A DNA stretch of 64,000 bases from a marine actinobacterium MedAcidi-G1. Its GTDB lineage: Bacteria > Actinomycetota > Acidimicrobiia > Acidimicrobiales > MedAcidi-G1. Location: NCBI GenBank assembly GCA_000817085.1, contig JUEM01000008.1, forward strand, positions 1-64,000, read 5' to 3'. Numbering within the stretch: position 1 is the first letter of the stretch; every line of letters starts with the position of its first letter. Shown piece after piece: positions 34,355 through 43,031 of the stretch. The position numbers and the translations under genes were made by a program. The notes beneath the pieces were generated by a model. That model had not been told where the DNA came from, searched no databases, and was given only the letters and a program-made list of their open reading frames with translations.

Positions 34355-35559
34355 TCGAAAAGCCTCCTCTTTAAATCAAATGGTACGTCAGGTTTGATTG
34401 GTTTGCCATCAGGAGGTTTAGTTAATATCCAACCAAAAACTAGCAGCACGATCATTACTATTGAAGTTGTAATCCAAACAACCGTGTCATTTGTAGTTTG
34501 GTAAATTACTGCAGCAGCAATGGAAGCTAAAGCCCCAGCGGCGACTTCAGTTGCACCTGCTAGACCTTGTGCGGCAGCTTGACGTTCTTCAGGTACTGAA
34601 ACTGAAACGAGCATTGGTCCTGCAGGGAAACCCAATCCCTCGAAGATAGAACTAAGAATTGTTAAAATAATGAGAGTTATAAGACCTTCAAAGATTCCAA
34701 AGCTAGCAACAAAGACAGCGCAAATGCTCATAGTTCCTAATGTCCAACGTCTGGCTCCAAAGCGTTGGGCTAGGATCCCACCTTTCATTGCTAAGACAGG
34801 TATTGGAAGTGCTGCAAGTGTGAGTGCAACACCGATTTGCCATTGTGATGCACCTCGAAAGTCAAGTTCTAGAACCCAAACAGCCTCGAAAGCTCCAATA
34901 AAAACAAAATATGCACTCAGTATTAGAAGAGCGCCGTTGAGTCTCCGTATACGAAATAAATCTAAGGGCTTTTTCTTTTGGAAATCACGGTCAGCCGCGT
35001 CAGGTTTAGCCTTCCATGCTGTAGGCAATAAGAAGATTAGAGCTACACCCATTACCCAAAAAGGTGTTCTGAAATTGCCGATAGCGTTTAGGGCAGCAGT
35101 AAGGGCCGGTCCTACGACCCAACCAGCTACATCGTATGCTCCTAACTTTCCAAGATTTTTTCCTAATTCGTCAGGATTCGCGACTATCACAGTTCTTCGG
35201 GCGGCAGGAGAAGCTGCACCCAAAGCAAAACCAAATAAACTTCTGCCAATTATGAAATACCAAAGTGAATCACCTACAGCCATAAAAAATAGGGCGATGA
35301 TACCTAAGAGTAAACCTAACTTAAGAAGTATTGGCGATCGGCCACGATCGGCTTGCGGGGAAAGAGTTATTAGTGCAATAAAGGAAGCAGCAAATCCGCA
35401 GAAAATTGTTAAACCAATTTCAAAGTTTGAAAAGCCAAGTTCTTGTTTGAATTCTGCAACTAAAGTGATGACGCTAGACAATCCTGCAGACATACCAAAA
35501 AGTATCAAAAAGTAAGGGAATAGCTTTGGCTTATCTACGCCTTTAAAAGAATCCGACAT
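34351..35559 (-). CDS. Major facilitator superfamily transporter
   Basis: A 402-residue, 12-segment MFS protein. The inter-helix 2/3 loop is LSPQADRGRSPILLKLG, the helix-4 segment is GRSLFGFALGAASPAARR, and a central cytoplasmic loop (KAKPDAADRDFQKKKPLD) separates the two six-helix halves. The second half starts at about residue 215. Drug:H+ antiporter-like by overall pattern, but substrate is unknown. Translated just upstream of, and overlapping, the aminotransferase gene. It is divergent from a methyltransferase gene, with a 97-base gap holding no obvious site. Confidence 0.8.
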   Translation of the reverse strand: MSDSFKGVDKPKLFPYFLILFGMSAGLSSVITLVAEFKQELGFSNFEIGLTIFCGFAASFIALITLSPQADRGRSPILLKLGLLLGIIALFFMAVGDSLWYFIIGRSLFGFALGAASPAARRTVIVANPDELGKNLGKLGAYDVAGWVVGPALTAALNAIGNFRTPFWVMGVALIFLLPTAWKAKPDAADRDFQKKKPLDLFRIRRLNGALLILSAYFVFIGAFEAVWVLELDFRGASQWQIGVALTLAALPIPVLAMKGGILAQRFGARRWTLGTMSICAVFVASFGIFEGLITLIILTILSSIFEGLGFPAGPMLVSVSVPEERQAAAQGLAGATEVAAGALASIAAAVIYQTTNDTVVWITTSIVMIVLLVFGWILTKPPDGKPIKPDVPFDLKRRLFE

Positions 35560-35656
35560 CGAGAGAGTCTATTTGAAATTAACTAAGTCTGAAGATTTTG
35601 AAGTCTTTAAGAAGGTATTTTTTGTGGCATTATCAATTTAGAAATGAGGAACAAAA

Positions 35657-36289
35657 TTGGTAAATGAATTCGACAGATACAGACATGAGCACGATAAAGG
35701 TGTAAGAGCCAAGATTTCATGGGCGCTCAAACTTCCAAAATTTTGGAACTCACCTTTAAGTAAAGAAGTGATTCGATTAGTAGATCTTCAAAAAGGTGAA
35801 AATGTTCTAGATATAGGGGCGGGAATGGGTCCTGCATCTGTAGAAGCTGCCAGTAGAGGTGCCCATGTTGTAGCCATTGATCCATCTAGATTTATGAGAG
35901 CTATTTTGGGTTTTAGAAGGCAGTTCCAAAAAAACCCTGGTCTTATAACAGTAGAAGCAGGTGTCGCAGAAAAAATCCCTTTGTCAAAAGAGTCAACTGA
36001 CGTTGTATGTGCAGTGAATGCGGTTCATCATTGGACTGATTTGGAAGGCTCCATAAAAGAAATAGCAAGAGTAATTGCACCACGGGGAAGAGTTTTGTTA
36101 GTGGACGAAGATTTTACAGACCCTAAACATCCTCAACATGAAACTCATCATGACCATGAAGAAGAAATGACCAAAGTTGATGTTGAATTAATAAAAGGCC
36201 TTTTTGAAAGCTGGGGTTTTGAAGCAAAAGGTGAGAAAGTTTTACTTTCAGGTTTACCGGTAAAGTTGATCGAAGCTAATTTCCAATAG
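35657..36289 (+). CDS. Class I SAM-dependent methyltransferase
   Basis: A 210-residue UbiE-like methyltransferase. SAM motif I is NVLDIGAGMGPAS, the acidic ribose-binding residue is in VVAIDPSRF, and a post-I block reads DVVCAVNAVHHWTD. The histidine-rich stretch HPQHETHHDHEEE near residue 155-167 is unusual and might bind metal. It starts at TTG 35657, six bases after GAGGA; the nearby ATG is out of frame. Acceptor unknown. Confidence 0.8.
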   Translation: MVNEFDRYRHEHDKGVRAKISWALKLPKFWNSPLSKEVIRLVDLQKGENVLDIGAGMGPASVEAASRGAHVVAIDPSRFMRAILGFRRQFQKNPGLITVEAGVAEKIPLSKESTDVVCAVNAVHHWTDLEGSIKEIARVIAPRGRVLLVDEDFTDPKHPQHETHHDHEEEMTKVDVELIKGLFESWGFEAKGEKVLLSGLPVKLIEANFQ

Positions 36290-36353
36290 GCTTCCTGCTT
36301 GATAATTACTTTAAAATATTGGAATTATTTCTACTCAAGAGGAGCCAGCAAAA

Positions 36354-37238
36354 ATGCCACAAATCAAAGCCAACGGTATAACCCTTGAAGTAGAGACAAT
36401 AGGTAATAGAGAAAACCCTGCAGTGTTGTTGGTAATGGGTCTTGGGGCACAGATGACCGCCTGGCCTGAAGATTTTTGCAAGCAACTTTCCGAACGAGGA
36501 TATTTTGTTATTCGCTTCGATAACCGTGATGTTGGATTATCAACATGGTTTGACGAGGCAGGTGAACCAAATATGAATAGAACTTACCTATCTTCTCTAT
36601 TTGGAAGGAAAATAAAGTCGCCTTACTCTTTGTCAGATATGGCTGATGATGCTGTTGGCGTACTGGATTCACTAGAAATAGATAAAGCTCATTTGATAGG
36701 AGCGTCGATGGGTGGAATGATCGTTCAAAGATTTGCGTTAAATCATCCTGAGCGTGTTGCTTCTCTTTGTTCAATTATGTCTACTCCGCGTTTTATTAGA
36801 CCTGAGTATCAACTGACGATGGAACTGATGGAACCTGATTCTGGAACTAGAGAAGGGCGGATAGAAAGTGGCCTTAAATCTGCACGACTCATTCATGGTG
36901 AAAAATTTCCTCTTCCAGAAAATCTTCGTGAGCTAGTCGCAACTTCTATTGATCGTGCATGGAATCCCGCAGGAACAACTAGACAATTAACAGCGATCTT
37001 GGCTGATGGAGATCGCCGGCCAGAGTTAGAAACACTGTCTATTCAAGCAACTGTGATCCACGGAACCGCTGATCGTTTGGTGCCCCTTAGAGGAGGGAAA
37101 GAAACAGCAAAGGCTATTAAAGATTGCCGTCTAGTTGAAATAGAAGGAATGGGTCACAGTATGCCTGAAGAGACTTGGGAAGAAATTTTTCAAGTTTTTG
37201 ATGATTTAGTAGAGAAATCAAAACTTGATTTTAATTAG
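36354..37238 (+). CDS. Alpha/beta hydrolase (serine nucleophile)
   Basis: A 294-residue hydrolase beginning QIKANGITLEVETIGN, with the oxyanion region VMGLGAQMTAWP, the nucleophile elbow GASMGGMIVQ, the acid in HGTADRLVP and the histidine in GMGHSMPEE. The pattern resembles RdmC/aclacinomycin-methylesterase-like esterases. The reaction is an ester or lactone hydrolysis at best guess. A strong AAGAGGAG site precedes the ATG. It converges on a PuuD-like gene with a 5-base gap. Confidence 0.8.
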   Translation: MPQIKANGITLEVETIGNRENPAVLLVMGLGAQMTAWPEDFCKQLSERGYFVIRFDNRDVGLSTWFDEAGEPNMNRTYLSSLFGRKIKSPYSLSDMADDAVGVLDSLEIDKAHLIGASMGGMIVQRFALNHPERVASLCSIMSTPRFIRPEYQLTMELMEPDSGTREGRIESGLKSARLIHGEKFPLPENLRELVATSIDRAWNPAGTTRQLTAILADGDRRPELETLSIQATVIHGTADRLVPLRGGKETAKAIKDCRLVEIEGMGHSMPEETWEEIFQVFDDLVEKSKLDFN

Positions 37239-37243
37239 AGTAT

Positions 37244-37957
37244 TTATTTCGTTGCATGAGTTATTAGCCAGTTAAAAATCGGATCTGCACCTGGCAACAA
37301 TTCAGGGTGCCATTGAACAGCAAGAATCTGACTATTTTCAATCTCTATTGCTTCTATAACCTCTTCAGTGGCTTCCCCTCCCGAAGACCAGCCCGTCGCT
37401 TTTATTCCTTCACCGATCTTGTCTATTGCTTGATGATGCAGTGAGTTGACTTCGATTTCAGAACCGTAGATTCCTGACAATATTGAATTTTCTCCGAAAC
37501 GAACCTTGTGATGTCTGTCATCACAGGGCCTGTTGATATTCGCGTGATCTGGAATATCTTGAAAAAGAGTACCCCCTGCGTGAACATTAATTACCTGCAA
37601 ACCCCTACAAATTCCTAAAACAGGAATGTCGTTTTCAATAGCTCCAGTAAGGATTTCAAATTCATGACTGTCGCGTCCCGGTTCAAATTTACTCAAACTC
37701 GGGTCTTCTTCAGGGGAGTGAATTTTTGGGTCCACATCAGCTCCACCACTTAGAACTATCCCATCTAGTTTTGACACAACTTGAGCAGTTGCGTCACGTG
37801 GTATGAGTACGGGTATACCTCCAGCCATGCTTACTTGTCGTCCGTAGTTAGTAAAAAAAAGATCTATATCTAATTCCCCTTGAACAGAAAGCACTCCATT
37901 TACATCGCTTCCTTTTTTTCGGCGCCCTGTAATACCGATTAGAGGAATTTCGCTCAT
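37244..37957 (-). CDS. puuD: Gamma-glutamyl-GABA hydrolase-like class I glutamine amidotransferase
   Basis: A 237-residue peptidase C26-type hydrolase. The catalytic cysteine is in LGICRGLQVINVHAGG, and the histidine-glutamate pair in VQWHPELL. The opening IGITGRRK and the LSGGADVDP motif are standard for gamma-glutamyl-gamma-aminobutyrate hydrolases, which free GABA (or another amine) from its glutamyl conjugate. No puuA/B/C neighbours are present, so the conjugate may be a different gamma-glutamylated amine, and the symbol is by homology. Divergent from rmuC. Confidence 0.75.
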   Translation of the reverse strand: MSEIPLIGITGRRKKGSDVNGVLSVQGELDIDLFFTNYGRQVSMAGGIPVLIPRDATAQVVSKLDGIVLSGGADVDPKIHSPEEDPSLSKFEPGRDSHEFEILTGAIENDIPVLGICRGLQVINVHAGGTLFQDIPDHANINRPCDDRHHKVRFGENSILSGIYGSEIEVNSLHHQAIDKIGEGIKATGWSSGGEATEEVIEAIEIENSQILAVQWHPELLPGADPIFNWLITHATK

Positions 37958-38080
37958 TTTTTCACCTTCATATCTCTAATCATAAAAGTTTGTTTAGTTT
38001 GAGCGCGCTAAAAGTTAATCTTCTTATCAAAAAATTCCTGCATGAGCGAATATGTCCCACCTATTGCATAATCTCGTTAT

Positions 38081-39298
38081 ATGGATTCTTCTGCAATCAT
38101 TATTGTTTTTTTACTTATTGCTCTATCAGCAAGTCTTTTAGTCTCGATAAAAGCAATTAGGAGCCAAAAGGCCTCTTCAAAAGCAGATACTAACGAACCC
38201 AATGATAAAGACGAAATGGCATCGATGGTTACGCAATTGACTTCAGAACTTAAAGCTCAAATGGGAGAAGTAGCCACCAAAGCACTTAAAGATAATAATG
38301 AACAATTTTTGACTCTGGCCTCTGAAAGAATGAACGTTGTTAAAGAGCAAACAAAAGGTTTGCTTGACCCTTTTACAAAACAGATTGACCAACTAGGAAA
38401 AACAGTTAGTGAGCTTCGATCAGCTCACGACAAAGAGAAAGGTGCAGTTGAAACTTTAACATCGAGGATGGGCGAACTAAGCGCTTCTAATGTTGCATTA
38501 ACTGAAGCATTACGTTCACCTACTGCTCGTGGCGCTTGGGGAGAAAATCAACTTCGTAACGTAATCGAACTAGCCGGTATGGCGCCTTATTGTGATTATG
38601 AGGAACAGGCAACTGGTGAAAATAGGAGCGGTAATATTGGAAGGCCAGATGTCAGGGTGAGACTCCCGAATGGAGCACATTTAGCAGTGGATGCGAAAGT
38701 TCCTTTGGATGCCTATCTTGAAGCACAAGAGTCTTCTGACCAAGCTGAGATAGAAAGTCATTTGTCTCGTCATGCATCCGCCTTGAGATCGCATGTTAAT
38801 GCACTAGCAGGTCGCAAGTACTGGGAGCAAAATGATGGCCCTGCACCAGAATTTGTAGTTTTATTCGTTCCAGGGGAATCTTTTCTAGCAGATGCTCTGA
38901 GAGTTGATGTGTCACTTTTGCAAGACGCAATGGAAAAAAGGGTTTTACTTGCTTCACCAGTAAATCTTTTGGCCCTTTTGTGGGCAGTTGCGCGCGGATG
39001 GCAAGAAGCCCGAATCACTGAACATGCTAAAGAAATAGCAGATCTGGGTGAAGAATTGTACGAAAGAATTGGAACTGTTCTTGGGCATATGGATAAAACA
39101 GGACGGGGTCTAAATTCAGCCGTTAATGCTTATAACACCATGATCGGGTCAGTTGATGGACGTTTGATGTCAACCCTTCGAAAATTTCCAGATTTAGGTA
39201 TTGGTAATGAGGTGATTGATTCTCCAGAGGAATTGGAAACAAAACCTAGAGATTTACAGTCTGAAGAGCTAAAAGGCCTATCTTCTCCCGAAAACTAA
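38081..39298 (+). CDS. rmuC: DNA recombination protein RmuC
   Basis: A 405-residue RmuC. One N-terminal membrane anchor (IIIVFLLIALSASLLVSIKA) leads to a coiled-coil region (about 45-150). The RmuC nuclease-like domain follows, with SPTARGAWGENQLRNVIELAGM, RPDVRVRLPNGAHLAVDAKVPLD (read in two parts) and EFVVLFVPGESFLADAL. RmuC limits inversion at short repeats and is related to PD-(D/E)xK nucleases; the VDAKVP segment holds the expected D-x-K. No clear ribosome-binding site. Stand-alone gene. Confidence 0.88.
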   Translation: MDSSAIIIVFLLIALSASLLVSIKAIRSQKASSKADTNEPNDKDEMASMVTQLTSELKAQMGEVATKALKDNNEQFLTLASERMNVVKEQTKGLLDPFTKQIDQLGKTVSELRSAHDKEKGAVETLTSRMGELSASNVALTEALRSPTARGAWGENQLRNVIELAGMAPYCDYEEQATGENRSGNIGRPDVRVRLPNGAHLAVDAKVPLDAYLEAQESSDQAEIESHLSRHASALRSHVNALAGRKYWEQNDGPAPEFVVLFVPGESFLADALRVDVSLLQDAMEKRVLLASPVNLLALLWAVARGWQEARITEHAKEIADLGEELYERIGTVLGHMDKTGRGLNSAVNAYNTMIGSVDGRLMSTLRKFPDLGIGNEVIDSPEELETKPRDLQSEELKGLSSPEN

Positions 39299-39416
39299 AT
39301 TAAATTCTAAATTCAGAATAATTAAAATTGTGGGTGGTTAAAGCAAAGCGCTAGCCTCATTAAGAAACCGGTAGTTATTGGTTAATCTTCTGTAATAAGA
39401 AAATTAGGAGAATTAG

Positions 39417-40259
39417 ATGTCAAATGTAGTACGTTCTGCGATGGTTCAAACAAGGTGGACAGGCGATAAAGAATCAATGATTGACCTTCATGAACAATAT
39501 CTTCGTGAGGCAGCTAGCCAAGGCGCTCAAATAATGTGTTTTCAAGAGCTCTTCTATGGTCCTTATTTTTGTCAAGTCCAAGAAATTGAATATTACGGCT
39601 ATGCAGAAGCAATTCCGGATGGTCCAACTGTAAAGCGTTTTCAAGAATTGGCGTCAGAACTTGGGATGGTATTAGTGCTGCCCATGTATGAGAAAGAAAA
39701 AGAAGGTTTTTTATACAACACAGCAGCAGTAATTGATGCTGATGGAACTTACTTAGGCAAATATCGTAAAACTCATATTCCGCAGGTTAATGGATTTTGG
39801 GAAAAGTTTTATTTCAAGCCTGGCAATTCAGGTTTTCCTGTTTTTCAAACGGCTGTTGGTCGAGTTGGAGTTTATATTTGCTATGACAGACATTTCCCAG
39901 AAGGTTGGCGCGCTTTAGGAATGAACGGGGCTCAAATTGTGTTCAATCCATCTGCGACAAGCAGAGGTCTTTCTTCTTACTTGTGGAAACTTGAACAGCC
40001 CGCATCGGCGGTTGCGAATATGTATTTCGTGGGAGCAATTAATCGGGTGGGAATCGAGCCACTAGGAGAAAATGATTTTTATGGAACAACTTATTTTGCT
40101 GACCCACGAGGCCAGTTCGTCGGAGATGTTTGTTCAGATCAAGAAGAAGAATTGATAATAAGAGACTTAGATTTGGAAATGATCGATGAAGTTCGTAATC
40201 AGTGGGCCTTTTACAGAGACCGTAGACCCAGCACTTATGAAGATCTAGTAACCCCCTAG
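39417..40259 (+). CDS. Beta-ureidopropionase / N-carbamoyl amidohydrolase (nitrilase superfamily)
   Basis: A 280-residue nitrilase-fold enzyme with the triad E44 (CFQELFYGPYF), K118 (KYRKTHIP) and C155 (VYICYDRHFPEGWR). The sequence matches beta-ureidopropionases and N-carbamoylputrescine amidases. The adjoining dihydropyrimidinase and aminotransferase genes favour beta-ureidopropionase: N-carbamoyl-beta-alanine to beta-alanine, CO2 and ammonia. TAGGAG precedes the ATG. First gene of a same-strand run of nine genes ending at the terminator at 49.2 kb. Confidence 0.88.
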   Translation: MSNVVRSAMVQTRWTGDKESMIDLHEQYLREAASQGAQIMCFQELFYGPYFCQVQEIEYYGYAEAIPDGPTVKRFQELASELGMVLVLPMYEKEKEGFLYNTAAVIDADGTYLGKYRKTHIPQVNGFWEKFYFKPGNSGFPVFQTAVGRVGVYICYDRHFPEGWRALGMNGAQIVFNPSATSRGLSSYLWKLEQPASAVANMYFVGAINRVGIEPLGENDFYGTTYFADPRGQFVGDVCSDQEEELIIRDLDLEMIDEVRNQWAFYRDRRPSTYEDLVTP

Positions 40260-40278
40260 GCTTTGGAGACGGATAAGC

Positions 40279-41571
40279 ATGGCAACTAATTCAGAACTTT
40301 TAAAACGTCATTCTGAGGTTCTTCCTTCATGGTTGGCTTTATATTATGACCCTCCAATTTCTATGGATTATGGCGAAGGTAGACATGTCTATGACGTCGA
40401 AGGAAACCGCTACCTTGATTTTTTTGGGGGGATTCTCACAACAAGTCTTGGGTACGACATACCTGAAGTGACCAAAGCGATCAATGAACAAGCATCTAAA
40501 GTTCTTCATTCTTCAACCTTGTATTTGTCAGAACCAATGATTGAATTAGCAGAACTGATTACGGAATTATCAGGTATACCGGACGCCAGAGTTTTTTTTA
40601 CTACGTCAGGAACGGAAGCTAATGATGCAGCTTTATTGTTAGCCACTGCGTACCGTCGTTCAAATCAAATTTTGGCACTTAGAAATAGTTATCACGGACG
40701 GTCCTTTTCGACCGTAGCAATTACTTCTCATAGGTCGTGGTCGCCCACCAGCTTGAGTGGCTTATCTGTAAATTATGTTCACGGCGGTTATAGATTGCGC
40801 AGTCCATTTAATAGCTTTGATGATGAAAACTACACCAACGCCTGCGTCGATGACCTTGTCCAAGTTTTTGACATGATGACATCAGGAGATGTAGCGGCTA
40901 TGATCGCTGAACCAATCCAAGGTGTAGGTGGTTTTGCTACTCCACCCGACGGTTTCTTCGGCGCAATGAAAAAAGAGTTGGATAATAGAGGTGTTCTATT
41001 TATTTCTGACGAAGTACAAACTGGCTGGGGAAGAACTGGAGAAAATTTTTGGGGTTATCAGGCGCATGGAATAGTTCCTGACATGATGACTTTCGCTAAA
41101 GGAGTTGGGAACGGTTTAGCTTTAGGGGGGGTAGTCGGCAGGGCAGAAGTTATGGAAGCGATGCCAGCTAACTCCATTTCCACTTTTGGGGGTAACCCCA
41201 TTGCATCGGCTGGAGCATTAGCCACAATAAATTACATGCTTGAACACGACACACAAAAAAATTCAAAAGAAATGGGCGAAAGATTAGCAAAAGGAATAAG
41301 TGAAGCGGTTTCAGATTCGTCTGTGATAGCAGAGACACGAGGAAGAGGTCTTATGCGAGCTATCGAGACCGTAATCCCTGATTCGATTGAACCCAATGCA
41401 CCAGCTGCAGGTCAACTAATGGAGGCTACTAGGGCTGCGGGTCTGCTTATCGGAAAAGGAGGGCTTTATGGAAATGTTATTCGCATAGCCCCACCGATGA
41501 CTGTCACAGCAGATGAGATAGATGAAGGAATTGCAATCTTGAATGAGGCTATAAAGGATTTAGATAATTAA
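40279..41571 (+). CDS. Class III aminotransferase, probable beta-alanine/3-aminoisobutyrate:pyruvate (AGXT2-like)
   Basis: A 430-residue PLP enzyme: DFFGGILTTSLGYD, FFTTSGTEANDAALLLA, RNSYHGRSFSTVAIT, the cofactor aspartate in LFISDEVQTGWGRTG and the lysine in MTFAKGVGNGLALGG. The pattern is that of the AGXT2/beta-alanine-pyruvate group. Its place between beta-ureidopropionase and dihydropyrimidinase genes makes deamination of beta-alanine (from uracil) or 3-aminoisobutyrate (from thymine) to the semialdehyde the likely role (inference). 19 bases after the previous gene. Confidence 0.88.
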   Translation: MATNSELLKRHSEVLPSWLALYYDPPISMDYGEGRHVYDVEGNRYLDFFGGILTTSLGYDIPEVTKAINEQASKVLHSSTLYLSEPMIELAELITELSGIPDARVFFTTSGTEANDAALLLATAYRRSNQILALRNSYHGRSFSTVAITSHRSWSPTSLSGLSVNYVHGGYRLRSPFNSFDDENYTNACVDDLVQVFDMMTSGDVAAMIAEPIQGVGGFATPPDGFFGAMKKELDNRGVLFISDEVQTGWGRTGENFWGYQAHGIVPDMMTFAKGVGNGLALGGVVGRAEVMEAMPANSISTFGGNPIASAGALATINYMLEHDTQKNSKEMGERLAKGISEAVSDSSVIAETRGRGLMRAIETVIPDSIEPNAPAAGQLMEATRAAGLLIGKGGLYGNVIRIAPPMTVTADEIDEGIAILNEAIKDLDN

Positions 41572-41593
41572 AGTCTGAAATGAGGGGAGAGAT

Positions 41594-43006
41594 ATGACGA
41601 CTCTAATAAAAAATGGAACTGTAGTAAGTACAACCGGACGTCATGAAGCAGATGTTCTCATTGATGGAGAGAAAATAGCGGCAATCCTACAACCAGGTAC
41701 TTCAGCCGCTGTTAGTGCTGAATCTGGAGCGGAAAAAGTCATTGATGCAAAAGGCAAATATGTTGTGCCTGGAGGAATTGATTGCCATACGCATATGGAA
41801 CTACCTTTTGGGGGTACTTTTGCGTCCGATACTTTCGAAATTGGCACTCGAGCTGCAGCATGGGGTGGAACTACGACAATCATTGATTTTGCGGTGCAGA
41901 AATACGGGGAGAATGTTAGAGAATGTCTTGACTCATGGTTTGCCAAGGCTGAAGGCGAGTGTGCGATCGACTATGCATTTCACATGATTTTAGGTGGAGT
42001 GGATGATGCGGCTCTAAAGGAAATGGATGCTTTAGTTGATGAAGGTATAACCAGTTTTAAATTATTTATGGCGTATCCAGGCGTTTTTTATAGTGATGAC
42101 GGCCAAATACTAAAAGTTATGCAGAAAGCTTCAGAAAATGGTGCAATGATTTGTATGCACGCTGAAAACGGTATAGCTATAGATGTAATAGCTGAACAGG
42201 CTGCATCACGTGGACAGACTGATCCTATTTACCATGGAATCACCAGACCACCTCGACTCGAAGGTGAAGCTACTAATCGTGCTATTCAATTAGCTCTAGT
42301 CGCTGGAGCACCTGTTTATTTTGTTCATCTTTCAGCCAGTGAAGCATTAGAGCGTGTTGCAGAAGCACGAAATGAAGGACATAACGTTTACGCCGAAACT
42401 TGTCCTCAATATTTGTACCTAAACCTAGAGGATCACCTTGGAGCACCTGGTTTTGCAGGAGCAGGTTATGTTTGTTCGCCGCCTCTCAGAACAAAAGAAC
42501 ACACACATCACAAAGACCTTTGGAGAGGTCTCAGAACTAATGACTTGGCAGTAGTCTCGACAGACCACTGTCCATTTTGTATGAAAGAACAGAAAGAGCT
42601 AGGTCTTGAAGACTTTAGAGCGATTCCCAATGGAATAGGTGGTGTAGAACACCGAATGGATCTCATTTATCAGGGAGTTGTAATGGGAGAGTTGTCTTTA
42701 GAACGTTGGGTTGAAACTTGTTCTACAACTCCTGCTCGTATGTTCGGTCTATATCCGCAGAAAGGTGTTATCGCCGCTGGATCTGATGCAGACATAGTTC
42801 TTTATAATCCAAGTGCTAAAACACACATTTCGGTAGACACTCATCACATGAGTATGGATTATTCTGCATATGAAGGCTTAGATATAGATGGTCATGTCGA
42901 CACAGTTATTTCCCGAGGAAAAGTGTTGATAGAAGACAATGCGTATCATGGAGCAAAAGGAGATGGGCGTTACTTGCGTCGCGGTCTTTCTTCATATCTG
43001 ATTTGA
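41594..43006 (+). CDS. hydA: Dihydropyrimidinase (D-hydantoinase)
   Basis: A 470-residue amidohydrolase opening dihydrouracil/dihydrothymine (or hydantoins) to N-carbamoyl amino acids. The binuclear metal ligands are all visible: HTH in GGIDCHTHMELPFGG, the carbamylated lysine in TSFKLFMAYPG, the histidine of MHAENG, the histidine of VYFVHLSASEAL and the aspartate of VSTDHCPFC. GGAGAG lies before the ATG at 41594. Central gene of the pyrimidine island. Hydantoin substrates are an alternative, but the downstream semialdehyde dehydrogenase fits pyrimidines better. Confidence 0.92.
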   Translation: MTTLIKNGTVVSTTGRHEADVLIDGEKIAAILQPGTSAAVSAESGAEKVIDAKGKYVVPGGIDCHTHMELPFGGTFASDTFEIGTRAAAWGGTTTIIDFAVQKYGENVRECLDSWFAKAEGECAIDYAFHMILGGVDDAALKEMDALVDEGITSFKLFMAYPGVFYSDDGQILKVMQKASENGAMICMHAENGIAIDVIAEQAASRGQTDPIYHGITRPPRLEGEATNRAIQLALVAGAPVYFVHLSASEALERVAEARNEGHNVYAETCPQYLYLNLEDHLGAPGFAGAGYVCSPPLRTKEHTHHKDLWRGLRTNDLAVVSTDHCPFCMKEQKELGLEDFRAIPNGIGGVEHRMDLIYQGVVMGELSLERWVETCSTTPARMFGLYPQKGVIAAGSDADIVLYNPSAKTHISVDTHHMSMDYSAYEGLDIDGHVDTVISRGKVLIEDNAYHGAKGDGRYLRRGLSSYLI

Positions 43007-43031
43007 TTACTGAAAGTAATTGAGGTTATCT

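Noticed and set aside
34670-35515. 281-codon open frame antisense to the MFS gene
   Set aside because: No recognisable domain, lysine/serine-rich shadow composition, and the opposite strand is a clear 12-helix transporter.
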